Source: Lutraria lutraria
Taxonomy: Eukaryota > Mollusca > Bivalvia > Venerida > Mactridae
Direction of reading: 5' to 3'
Assembly: GCA_964023205.1 (NCBI GenBank)
Contig: OZ026838.1
Span: 32,081,843 to 32,145,842, forward strand
DNA: 64,000 nucleotides
Positions 35,872-48,100 of the stretch are shown one piece after another. Made by a program: the position numbers and the translations under genes. The notes below the pieces were generated by a model. It was not told the origin of the DNA. It made no database searches and worked only from the letters and a program-made list of their open reading frames with translations. The stretch's first letter is position 1. Every line of letters starts with the position of its first letter.

Positions 35872-36095
35872 ACAGTTCACCTAACAATTGTTCCAAAATT
35901 ATGACTGTACCGGTACAAACTTCGTTCTCCACAAGTATATTAATTTTGGTAACTTCATGCATCACTCGGATCAGCGAAGAAAGAAAAAGCGAATGATTTC
36001 AGTCACCATTGTATTTAAACAAATCATTACAAAAAAAACAACACATAAATATGTGCGTCGCCCAGCGTTCTTGAAATCTGATGAGTAACGAATTC
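35872..36095 (+). repeat. SINE-like repeat in the 5' flank of OAS copy 3
   Basis: The order of phrases is 'acagttcacctaacaattgttcc', 'gtacaaacttcgttctccacaagta', 'cactcggatcagcgaagaaagaa', 'gaatgatttcagtcaccattgtatttaaacaaatcattac'. This follows a body conserved in mollusc SINEs, which I recognise but cannot verify by search. It is shared with copies 2 and 4. Confidence 0.55.
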
Positions 36096-37099
36096 GAGGT
36101 ACATTTGTATATTAAATATAAAAACAAAACAAAAAGGACTGTGACGGTTTTAAATCCTTCAAAGCAGAAAATAGGCTACCGTAAATATGAAGTTGAATCT
36201 ATCACAAAGAACGTTCGCCATTTTTAAAGCAAAAACGGTAAACAGTGTGTCATATACCAATAAAGTTACCTGTTGTTTATTTATTAAAGATTTAAGATAG
36301 TATCTTCATATCAATTGAATTTAACAAAGTATGCTGTAGACTTACCTATAGGTAACTTTTGTCAATGTTTATTAAACTCGAAAGTTGTACGTGCGTACCT
36401 CCGGACTATTATTTTCGGGAAAACAACTAATGTTTTACGTATAAAGTAAGTGACGGAAAACTACACTAAATCGACTGGGTATACATAGGACTTGAGTATG
36501 TTAAATATATTTCAGTCAGATTTGTTCCGAATATCTATATCCCCTATTTGGCTTAGTGGATTATTCTGAATAATTTCGTCACGGCTCAAAAAGTATGGTC
36601 AAGCTATATACTTGGGTAGTTTGTACATATTTATAGATTTTCGAAAAACAGTCAGATTATGGCAAGCGGAATACACAATAATTCATTTAAGTATAGGCCT
36701 AATAGTTAATCACAGGGTTTAAGAGAGAACCAATCAAATGTGCTGAAACTAGGGTATAAAGTATCACGTGGTCGCTTAAAACTATACAAATCTTAAAACC
36801 GTGGATTAAAACTTAATAAATATCAATTAATGCAAATGAATATTAATAACAATGTTAAATGTACTATTTTCTTTCCACAAGCATTCTATACGCATGTCAA
36901 TTTGATAAAAAAAAAATTTATGTGACTGAAATCATTAGGAAAATTTTGTTTCCGAGAATGGACATTAATACGCCGTTTTTTTCTCAAAGATATGTCAGTT
37001 ATATACGGCGACCGGTTAACCAAACCGAAAACTGGACTGTATTTTAACCAGTACTTATAACTTACACTTTCATAATAATCCAGAAACTTTTCCACGTTA

Positions 37100-37190
37100 T
37101 GAATCCACCGAGATTCGAACCTGGATCGCCGGGTTACATGTTCAGCCTGCTAACCACCAACCACTAGACCACGACCGTGACCTCTGTTCC
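37100..37190 (-). repeat. tRNA-like sequence, probably a SINE head
   Basis: On the minus strand, TGGTCTAGTGGTT (A-box-like) and GGTTCGAATCTC (B-box) stand at about the right distance for a Pol III promoter. An extra repeat ('ggttggtggtta') disrupts the D-arm and no clean anticodon stem forms, so it is not called a functional tRNA gene. Confidence 0.5.
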
Positions 37191-37759
37191 ACGAAGAACG
37201 TGCACGATGAAAAATACCATTTAATGAAATATACAAGATTCGTATAATCGAGGTTATTTTACATAAAATATGTGGGAGAATCTGGGTTGAAATTTAATTG
37301 AAGATTACACAAGGTTTCCGAATAATCCGTCGTCAGAAAATCGGGGTTCTACTGTATTTTATTATAGAGTTGTGTATGATGGCTAAAAATTTCTAACGAT
37401 TCATTCTAGTTTATACTCAGATATGCTGGTGTCAAAAGCAAAATAGTATCACAATCAAATTGGAAATACAGTACAACCTCTCAAGAGTGGCCCTCTCTTG
37501 AGCAACAACCTCCCTTCAACAACTATTAATATATTTTCCCATTGCACGATTTAAGTATTATTTTATAATCATAAAATAATAAATAAAATCTTGGCACATT
37601 GTATAAAATCTCATCAAGACATCTGTCTCAAGAGACAAAAGAAAATAATTATCCAGTTACATACATAATTATATAATACGGTAGTTTATTTACATTGTAT
37701 TTCTAAAACATGAATCACTAATTAATGATACCAGTTATAAGTTGTATATCAAATAGATG

Positions 37760-37925
37760 AACAGTCAAACCTGTGAAGAAAGGTTACAATCTTTGATCAA
37801 GAAATAATGCGGCTTTTATTGACATGTGGCCATTATTTGGATGTTATTTTTCTCTAAATAATCAATGACGGTTTTGATATATTGGCCTTTATTCAGAGGT
37901 GGTCGCTAACACAGGTTTTACTGTA
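37760..37925. mobile_element. ACAGTCAAACCTGT MITE (3' flank of OAS copy 4)
   Basis: Same family and position as in the other three copies. A truncated ACAGTACAACCTC-family piece lies just left, at about 37470-37545. Confidence 0.7.
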
Positions 37926-38238
37926 AATGATAACAGAATTCTACTTGATGGAGAAAACAGACAATTAACAGTCCATTGTACCAGTGTATAGTTCTCACGA
38001 TTAAATGTTAACACGAACAATCACGAACAAATTGGTGTGTCAAACAACAAAATTCACCACCTTAATTATTAAATAATATAAAATACTTAATTCAAATTAG
38101 TATATAATGTTACACACACACACATTATATGGCACGTTGTCTATGAATACAATCTTAACCAATAAACAAAAGGAAAACATCCGTAGATATGTACGTCCCA
38201 TATATTTCTAGAGTCTGGTTATTGGTAACAATTCCAGA

Positions 38239-41200
38239 TTACCACCTGTGCTGTGTATCGGATACGCCTGCGAATAAGTCTTTACGGAGCCATTCGGAAG
38301 CTTCCGCTGCTACTCTGCCCCAATCAAACGCTTTCCCGTTCACAAGACCATGATACATGTCATTATACGGGTTGGCTGGATCCATAATGTAAGGTCCAGG
38401 CCTGTAAACATATCACTATATTATGTTACACTTGGAGTTAGCTGGCACCACTGTGGTCCCAGGTGATAGCTATCGTTTCTTTAAAAAAATACTAACTATA
38501 AAAGGGAGAAAACCGCGAGTGAAATATTTTATTGCAATAGGGAAATGGTCTCAATCTATTTCAAAGTTTGCTTAATTCTAATCCAGTAATTATGATAATT
38601 CTGGTGGTAGATGGACTTTGAATATTTACGATGTTGATTATTATTTGAAGCGAGCAATACATATATAAGCTATACGTATGAATTTATAACGTGAAAACAG
38701 ATATAATTTTGGACAAAATAACTATTGTCGTACTTTATGTCGATTTCATACGACAAACTTTGATGATATCAACAAAATAATGGACAAGAAAAAAATTTGA
38801 CTACCTATATCTTATATGGAAATACATGTATGTCTCATACTGAATAAAATAGTCATTAAATTACTCGTATATTTATCATACAAACATGCTAATATCCATA
38901 CCCGTGTCGAGCCATATGAGCTTCATATTTCATGATTCCATGGAGCAGTACTTTAAACTTCGCATGATTTGTTAGAGAAGTGAGCACACTATGTATGGCT
39001 CTGGTCATATCAAATGAACCAGGTTTCCCAGCATCGATCCAAGCATTCATAACAACAAGTTCCAAAGCGTACGAGCTTGGCCATGCAGTCTGACCCGGCT
39101 TCTTGTCTGCAAAACTAGGCATCTCTGGCTCCGAGCTCCCCTGAATACAACCAATGTACAAATATAGTCAAACCTGCGAACTAAGGCCACCCTTTGGAAA
39201 GACTATTGTGACCTTTACTGACAGGTGGTCTTTATTCGGAGGTCAATTCGTTGTAAATAATCAATGACAGCTTCTAAAAGATCGGTCTTTATTCACAGGG
39301 TGGCCTTTATTTGGAATATAAATAATGCACCAATAATTTTGTATTGATCAACTAAATATTAATTAGTATAGAGTATTAGCATAATAGTGATATCACATTC
39401 ATCAATTCTTTATTTTATAAGATAAAATCAAACTTGTAAGTTGAATAGTTTCTTAGGTGACCAACGTATTTCATTTATCAAGGCCATACAAAAATACAGA
39501 ATTTAATTTTAAAAGTCTGTAAGACACATACATTAACATACATGTACAATTTGTACATAGATTTGAAAAAAAATCACTTTCCAAACTTTTGAGATTTTAT
39601 ATGCAAGTGTAAAATGTACCTTTAGCTTTTCATTTTTCCAATATTTCACAACACGAATAAGATTTTTGACTTTTGTGGGGAGTTGTCCAATAATATCGAG
39701 TTGAAGTGGAGACAGCGATACTGAATATTCATGTATAAGTTCGTCACTGGCGCCTCTCATTTTCCTGTATATATCTCTGGTGCTTTCACCTGGCGTAATA
39801 AATTAATGTTTCCCATCAAAATAATTTCTTTTTTTTTTAAACATTTACCTTGTTAAAGTCTTGGAATCATTTAAAAAATAGCATACACAAACAGTATATG
39901 TTTGAAATGTTGTTTGACCTTTTTCATATTGAGCATCGTAATCTAAATCCAACGTCGACGTAAGCACCACACTTACCTTTCCCAATTAAATCCACGCCCG
40001 GTAATATGTCCACTTCGTGTTGATGACCGCTACGACAAGGCATCATAACCTGGACCGAAAAACGTGTTGTAACTTTATGGGCTGCTCTGGTGTTATTTTT
40101 AAGAAATCTTTTTAATTTTTTAAGAACATTTGGCATTTCGTCCATGAGTTCTTCGACATCTTCGTAGTCGTTTAGCATCATTATTAGGTCCACATCTGAT
40201 TTACCTTTGACAGATGTACCTTTGCCCAAAGATCCAGACTTCAAAAAATAAATTAAATTACTGTTAAATGCATATCTACTGACTACTATATGATATATGT
40301 TTATGTTTGATTCTTTTTACAACAGTAAGGTAATATACATGTACATAAAATTATTTCAATTCAAAAAATTATTATAAATAGCTTCGTAACGGTACCCAAT
40401 TAATATATTGTTAACAATGTATAATTTCAAATCGGCATATCCGTTGGACATACATTTTTTGTAATTAATGCTAGTTTTTCTGAAATGAAATGAAGTCATT
40501 GTTGCAAGTACATAGATAAGAACTGAACTTCGCGAATGCATCAATTTAATAAGACACATTTACACGCACTATATAATTATATAATTATTATATATATATA
40601 TATAATAATGAAAAATAATCAACATTCCGTAGGTATCATATATTATTTAATAGCCGATCGGTTTCGTCATTATAGACTCATCAGGGCAATAATATAGTCT
40701 AATGACGAAACCGGTCGACTATTAAATAATATATAATACCTACGGAATTTTGATTATTTTTCATTATTAATTTACTTGATTCGGATATTTTTTTACATTT
40801 TATATATATAAATATATGGCTATATAAGCTAGTATATACTATCTATATAATACATGTACAAATGTACATACACTATAGTTTATCATGCTTACTGCGAATA
40901 AAGCATGGTCATCTTCGGTTAATGTAATCAATTTAATTACAACATAAAATACAGACAAGAATAATACACGTAGAATAAATATTGTTAAACTCAAGTTCTA
41001 TACCTTGATTATCTCCCTTGGGCTAAATAGAGACAGACTCCCTGCAAGCTCATGTACCACAGCTTTACAGCTTGTTAAATAACAATCGTCTGCTTGTATC
41101 TCTTCTGCAATAAATCTTTCTAGATTGGAACTATCTAGGTAGTACAGATCAGAAGGAAGTGAGGAACTTGCAGATATACTGTGGCCTGCTGATGAACTTC

Positions 41201-41477
41201 CCCGTTCTCCTCCCATCAAAAAAGCAGGATGTATATCTCTCTGATTACAATTCGAACCATTTGCTTTACTCCTTCTCGGTCGACGCCGTCGTCGGGTTTT
41301 CTGTTTGCCATGTCTTTCTCCCAAATCTCTGAGATGTTGTTCCTTGTATGCTTGTTCCAGAAACGTTCTTCCACAAGTGCAGTTGACAACTAGATCACCA
41401 TGGTATACACGTCGGTGACTTCTCATTTCATCAACAGAGTCAAAATTAGTCATGCGGCAAACCGGACACCTTGTCAT
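38239..41477 (-). CDS. Zinc-finger OAS-like nucleotidyltransferase, copy 4
   Basis: Predicted 435-aa zinc-finger and oligoadenylate synthetase fusion. Exons (minus strand): 41477-41004, 40238-39977, 39789-39620, 39140-38902 and 38401-38239, in continuous phase. The first two finger-like motifs are kept (CPVC...H and CTCG...H), but the third has lost its CxxC pair through a deletion; compared with copy 2 the first exon is 22 codons shorter. The metal-binding Asp residues are 173, 175 and 235. PTKVKNLIRVVKYW and YALELVVMNAW mark the C-terminal domain. An acceptor-like TTGCTTAG lies just upstream of ATG, as in copy 2. The AATAAA that follows the stop in copies 1-3 reads AATAAC here. This is the first gene of the array in transcription order. 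Confidence 0.86.
40606..40767 (-). ncRNA. Inverted repeat with hammerhead-ribozyme-like core
   Basis: Two arms of about 72 bp (40606-40678 and 40696-40767) face each other. On the minus strand the left arm and loop contain CTGATGAG (40684-40677), a short stem GTC...GAC, and CGAAAC (40666-40661) followed by CGATC. This is the order of a type I hammerhead ribozyme with a minimal stem III, and GCC/GGC flanks can form stem I. The right arm, on the plus strand, has GACGAAACCGGTC but has lost CTGATGA. Penelope-like retroelements are known to carry such ribozymes, so this is probably a relic of one. Catalytic activity is not shown. Confidence 0.55.
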
Positions 41478-41570
41478 TCTTTCAACTAAGCAACGAAAAT
41501 GATAAAACTTCGATCTTAATTATATGGGTGTATGATATAAGCATTATCAACTGAACACTCAGTGTACGAA

Positions 41571-41616
41571 CAAAATATTCATCATCTATATACAAAATAT
41601 TCATCATCTATATAGC
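41571..41616. repeat. Tandem duplication of a 22-bp sequence
   Basis: 'caaaatattcatcatctata' with two further bases occurs twice in a row in the 5' flank of OAS copy 4. Confidence 0.7.
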
Positions 41617-41905
41617 TTATATTGATGTAATAATATTTTAAACATCTTATTAAATGATAGACTACCATTTATGAACTCGTTTTGTTATTTTGTTACGCAT
41701 AATATAAATGTGTACGTAGATGATATCAAAGATTCATTTGAAATATCAAATTTTCGAATACAATGTGCACGTATAAATTTGCAATTAAAACAGTGGGTCT
41801 TTAATTTTGCAGTACAATACACGGAAGGTATCTAATACATTATTATTATAATTATTTTTTCCTGGTTTTACTTTTGTTTTCACCAGTATTTCCGTGACAT
41901 ACTAG

Positions 41906-42130
41906 CGGAAAGTTCGACTAACCGATGTTCCAAAAGTATGACTACATAACATTACAAACTTCGTTCTTCGCAAGTATATATATTTAGTAACTTCATGAAT
42001 CACTCGGATCAGCGAAGAAAGAAGGAGCGAATTAATGGTTTTAGACACAATTGTATTTAAACAAAGAATATTACAGAAAACATATAAGTATGTGCGTCGC
42101 CAAGCGTTCTTGAAAGCTCATGAGTCACGA
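41906..42130 (+). repeat. SINE-like repeat in the 5' flank of OAS copy 4
   Basis: It aligns with 35872-36095 in the same order. The flank then continues collinearly with copy 3 to about 42440 ('cgaaagttgtacgtgcgtacctccgga'), marking the left-right extent of the duplicated gene unit. Confidence 0.55.
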
Positions 42131-42439
42131 ATCCGAGGTACGTTTGTATATTATAAATATAAAAACAAATAAAGGACTGTGACGGTTTCAAATCCTTCAA
42201 AACAAACCGTGAATATGCTACCGTAAATACGAAACTAAATCAACTATTAATAACGTACGCCACTTTCAAAGCAAAAAATGGTTAACAATATATCAATATA
42301 TATAAAGTTACCTGTTTTTTTTATTAAAGATTTAACATAGTATCTTAATTAATTCATATTAATTACTTTAACAAAATATGCTGTATACTTACCTATATGT
42401 TACTTTTGTCAATGTTTATTCAAATCGAAAGTTGTACGT

Positions 42440-43280
42440 GCGTACCTCCGGACCGTTGTTTTATAAGGACAACAATTTATGATTATGCATTAATGGAGTC
42501 TGTTTAAGATCAATAAATTTTCTAAAAATAGTCATATGCAGTATTCTTCAACAAAAAGATCGAGCGTAGCTAGAGAGAGCACTGACGTCACACACCCAGA
42601 TTCATCATTATGCATTTTTGTATCTATAAATTTATTTATAAGGCCTTATGATTTAATACAAAAATGCATAATGATTCATTATTGAGCATGGCAAAGAATT
42701 GATCTAATGTGTATATTAGGAATGCTATATTACAGCATCCCTGTGCGTATATATACATGAATTTAGACGAAAATATATGGACGTCGACATGATAGATAAC
42801 GATGATTTAAAAAAGATAAGATAAATTTGTATACATTAGATCATTTTTAAAATCTCTCATATTTCAACACGTATTGATTTATATAATTGCGTTAGCCGTC
42901 GACTTGATCTATGTGACATTCTCCTATTTCAGACGACCGTACGCTAAATAACTATTGTAACTTATTGTCCCTGTCTATCTGTATGCCTTCATAAAACTTT
43001 ATCCTCGTAGTTGGACTGGTTTTCAAGTTCGTTATTCTTGTCATAATTAATTTACATACTTTTGGTAGATTTTTTATTTGGCTATAGCTACATGATAGAT
43101 AGATATTTTATTTAATTCCAAAAGGCTTTAAAGCCCACAAGGATATACACAGCACAATACAAACAGTGTGATGCAATACAATGAATTATACAAATATATT
43201 ATTACATTTAACAATATTATGGAGAAGATCAGAATATAAAGTAGCCTTATAATAATTCTTCTACATGTACAACCCGGCAG
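42440..43280. other. Non-coding spacer between the OAS array and a transposon
   Basis: A 17-20 bp inverted repeat ('cattatgcatttttgta' with its complement) lies at about 42607-42675. From 43090 to 43180 there is a 'gatagatattttatttaattc' stretch resembling a retroposon tail. No gene was recognised. Confidence 0.5.
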
Positions 43281-43289
43281 TTTACCGCA

Positions 43290-44893
43290 TAAACTGGTTC
43301 CCGTTGACTTGTGTGTACAAAGCCAACAGGTACGGCCTAAATTTTCCAGGACGCTGATTGGTCAATTAGATTGGAATCCGGGCAGAATTCTGCCCGGGGG
43401 TTTTCGCGAGACTTTGCGTTATCGACGAACATTTCGCGCGTAATTTAAATAATATAAGATATATATATGAGAACTGATCGAATTGCTATTATCTGATCTT
43501 CGTCTTTCAGAGTGAAACTATCAATAATGTTTCATTTAAATACACACAGCCTACTCCTACATGTAATTCGAAATGGACTACTGACGTTTAAAAAAGAAAA
43601 ATATTAAGTCTTTTTTAAAAATCGGTGTTAGAGAATATTTTGTCACCTCTGTAGATTTTTATAGTTTTAAAAAAAATATGCTTTTGATTAAATTGCAGTA
43701 TCACTTCTTGTCTTCATGAACTAATCACCGAACACATTTGCAACTTTTGGGGTTTTTAATAAGATTTTATAATAATTATTATTTATGTAATTATGCGATG
43801 CTAATAGCAAAGCAATTCACGTTCTATATGTTTAAAACATTTAATTAAGAAATAAAATACCGACCATTAAAAAAATTTAAGAAATATTTTTAAAACCAAG
43901 TTCTCGATCACGGTCGGTGTGTGAGAATTTTTTTCACTTGTGTAGATTTTTATAATTTTTATTATTATTCGTTGAACTGTAAAATAACATTAATCACCGT
44001 ATGTATATAAGTCCTTGTCACCGTACATTCTTATAAAATTTCTATAAATATGTGATGCTAATAATAAATCTAAAAGTCGTGCCATCTCTGATTCTGGACT
44101 ACATGTTTTAAAATTAATTAATGCAAACAATATAGTTGATAATCAATGGACCGGTATATATCATAGTCTCAATTTCAATACATGCATTGATAAAATCAAG
44201 ATAAGTAGCCAATTAAGAAGATGTTACGCAATATTATGTAACACGACCGTCTCACTTCCTGTACCCTTATAAGGGAGAAATATTTTATGGATCATTTCAC
44301 CGAAGGGGGTCAATATATTCTTGAGCACTTGTGCCTGATACCGTGTTAAATTTACAATATACAACATAGATCATAATCTTACTCTTAATTTAATTCAGTT
44401 CTGTGTAGGTCTTAACGAAAAGAAATTCAAGTAACAAAAAAATAACTTGACATATACTGATATACATTTCGTATATCAATATTTTAATTGTAAATAAAGA
44501 AAAATATGTTTTAAAGGAATTGATACATATTAGACCGAACGATGCATATATTTATACATATGATTTTTTAAAAGAAAATCATCTTACAACAACAAAAAAT
44601 AAATCAAGGCATTAATTGATATTTTTAAGATTTATAGGATTATTCTTTAACGAATATTCACATATATAGTAACCGTAGGCATCTATTTCTTTTAAGTTAT
44701 TTTGAATAAAGAGTATACATGAGGTATTCAGACATTAGCACTAACATTATCGGTTACACGGAAATCCCCGATGTTTCTCGAATGAACATCAACCAATGAA
44801 ATAGCTAAAACGGGTTGACCAATCAGATCGCTGGATATTTTAGACCGTACCTGTTCCTTTGGTACACTGCATCATGGAACGGGAACCAGTTTA
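43290..44893. mobile_element. 1,604-bp terminal-inverted-repeat element, Mutator-like
   Basis: It starts TAAACTGGTTCCCGTT and ends AACGGGAACCAGTTTA. The inverted ends extend about 75 bp through 'aacaggtacgg' and 'gattggtcaa'. A perfect 9-bp direct duplication, TTTACCGCA, flanks it (43281-43289 and 44894-44902). A 9-bp duplication points to a Mutator-like (MULE) mechanism. The interior is AT-rich with no transposase frame, so it is non-autonomous. It ends 215 bp upstream of the carrier start codon and so may carry or displace promoter sequence. Confidence 0.85.
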
Positions 44894-45117
44894 TTTACCG
44901 CACCGACGTGCAGGAACGTAACACCTAACATTTAACCTCACGAATCGCTCAATTTCATTGGCTAATTTCTACACACCTCCTATTATTATACATTCGGATA
45001 ATCTCTGTAGTAGTCCACCGTTTTTTTGTAATGTCCGAGATAGAGGAGATATAGTTGTCTGACATAAACAAAGTTGCTGTTGGAAGATCTTTATCAGGCG
45101 AATCGTACGGTGTCAAA

Positions 45118-48100
45118 ATGACACACAGCGAAAAACGTACACATTGGTTCAAAGAGGGAGCGATTGGCCTTGGAGGTAATCGGGCTTATTTTTATTCTTT
45201 ATCCTAAATGTTTAATGTTCCGACTGACCTAGTAAACTTCGCAGAATATTGTATATGGGTCGTTAACTAATGTAAGCTGAGAATATATATACCTCCAAAA
45301 AACTGGAATCAGCCGTGCTCAAACAAGGGTATTAATTCTAGTAACTATGAAAAGTGTCAAATTATTCCTACTACTTTGGAACATATGCATGCATCATTGC
45401 ACATGCATGCATTGCACATGTATGTGGTACATTAGTCGAAGGGGCTTTGACGATGATACGTTTGCATTGCAGTTCATCGTCAAAGCCACTTGTTCTTTAA
45501 AAGCTAACAGGTAAACGACTCAATCTGAGTCGCGTTCGTTTTCCTATTTAACGCACAAATTTCCGTTAAACTTGTGTACAATTCGATGAAATATAGTATA
45601 ATCTATCAATATGACCAAAAATATACCTTCAACAGACGAAAGTTATCAAATATTTTGCCGATGTTTCATACTACCCATAATTTCAAAATTTTCCTCGTAA
45701 ATGCTTTGGATTAAGTCCGTAGCATTCCGGAAAGCATGTAAATTGATCTGATTCAATAGACGCATGAACAAGCGTCTTAAGCTGTTGACTTTTTAAGAGG
45801 ACAATTCCATAACTAAAATGGTCAACAAGACGAAATAAAAAAGACCAATTTAGTTATGGGACCCAGAACTAGTGGTACATGTGCATTATCATACATATAG
45901 ACAGCAACCACATGTCTAGACTAAGAGTGTTAATTACATCTAGGCAGCATGATGCCGCACTCTGCCCTTTTTCATTGCCCTATACCTAACCTGCCCTAAC
46001 TTCTTCTTTACACACATCAATTAGCTTGGTTTGTGTCAGACATTAAACAGCAAGCTAGCAGATCACATGTGCAGTCCAAAACACAACATATATGGACGGT
46101 TCCAATTGGTAGCGGTGCATATACCCAGTGTAGATTACTTGGTTTTCATAAATTCATAAACAGAAAATATGTGAAACTTAATGCTGCTGCTTACTCTGCA
46201 CATCAGCAACAAAGGTGCCGATCAAATTCCTTGATGATAATGTAGTGATAGTAGGAATATTGGCTACATTTAATAAACATACAGTTAAATAGTTCCCACA
46301 TCTACAATAATTACCTCCCTTAGTGGCCATCTTGTTTGGCAAATTCAACAGGCATTGATAGAAGATATTTATATTTTTGTTTTGATAATTTTAAATATAG
46401 GATATTAATATGTGACAACTACATTTTCTTAAACCTGATGTACTTATGGCATTCACAACTTCATGATTAAGTTAACTTTTATAAAATCAGTTGTTTAATA
46501 ACCAATTTTCAGAATTTTTCTATTAAGTGCATAAGAAATTTGCCTAGCAAGATGGCCGCCAAGGGAGGTAATTTTGTAGATGTGGGAACTATGTATTGGG
46601 TAAAAGTTTTAGCAATGTGATTGAGTGTCCATCTCCAGTGCTAGGGGTCCTGGGTTCAATCCCCAGTGAGGATCATGTATTTTTCTCACTTAAAATACTT
46701 GAAAGAAAATCCCCCCCCCTCACACACAACAAAAATTTAATAGTTTAATTCACACACATAGTAGAGCTTTGTTAGTTGTTAAAGATAGCATTAACTATAC
46801 CCCCACAAACGAAGTTTGAGAGGGGGTATATTGGAGTCACTCGGTCGGTCGGTTGGTTGGTCACTTGGTCGGTCCGCCCGCCCGCATAAAGTTTGTGGAG
46901 CAAACTACTTCCACATTTTTAAAGCTATTGCAATGAAACTTGAAATATGTTATCACCATCAAGTGTAGACACAATTTTCATGCCCAGCGATTCACTCATT
47001 GCTGAGTTATGTCCCCCTGAACTTAGCCGTATAGTGTACTAATGCAGTATCAGTGTCAAAGCGGCGGCGGAGGTATTAGTCACATCTGTGACAGCTCTAG
47101 TTTCTCTAGGAAGGAATACATGCTATAGAATCTTAATAAGTTCCAACACACTCATCAAAATTTAGATCATCAGAAGCTATTGAATTTGCTTAACCAATTA
47201 ATCTCTTTCTGGTTTCAGTTTTAACCATCCTTGAGTATATGCAGCATGTTAATCAGTAAAGATGTCTCTCCATTCAAAAATGCCACCGGTATTTTCATCT
47301 GCCATCACACACTGGACATTTGGTCCAGTGAAAATGCAAACTTTACAGGACAGAATGAACTAATAGTAGACCAAAAAGTGTACACACAAAATTTCATATA
47401 ATTTTGCTGAAAACATATTTTTTGAGAGGGATTAAAATATATATTTTTTTGGTTCTGAAATATGATAAAATTGTCACTGAAAAATTTACTGGACTGTTGG
47501 ACCATTCACCTTTTTAGCTCACATGTCACAAAGTGAGCTATTGGGATCACTCTCCGTTCGGGGTCGTGCGGTGTGCGTCGTCAAATTTTATGTTGTGACC
47601 ACACTAGGGGCCACATTTTTAGCTCAATTTTAGCAAAACTGGGTCAGAACGTTAATATCAACAAAATCTCGGACAAGATCGATATTGGGCCATTTTGGGT
47701 AAAAAACTAGGTCACCAGGGCCAAATAAGGGAAAACCTTGTGAACACTTTAGAAATCACTGTTTTGACTGGATCTTCATGAAACTTTGTCAGAATGTTTA
47801 TTTTAATATTATGTAGGTCAAGTTTGATAATGGGTCATTTCCGGTGAAAAACTAGGTCACTAGGGCAAATTGCTGGAAAACCTTGTGAACACTCTAGAAG
47901 TCACTGTTTTGATTGGATGATCATGAAACCTTGTCAGAATGTTTGTCTTCACAATATCTTGGACGAGTTCGAACATGGGTCATCTTGGGTCAAAAACTAG
48001 GTCGCTAGGTCAAATCTTATGAAAAACCATGTTAACACTGTAGATTTCACAGTTATTATTGGATCTTCACCAAACTTTGTCAAATCGTTTGTTTTAATGA

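Noticed and set aside
37100..37190. Functional tRNA gene
   Set aside because: A and B boxes are visible, but the D-arm is duplicated and no valid anticodon stem forms; better as a SINE head.
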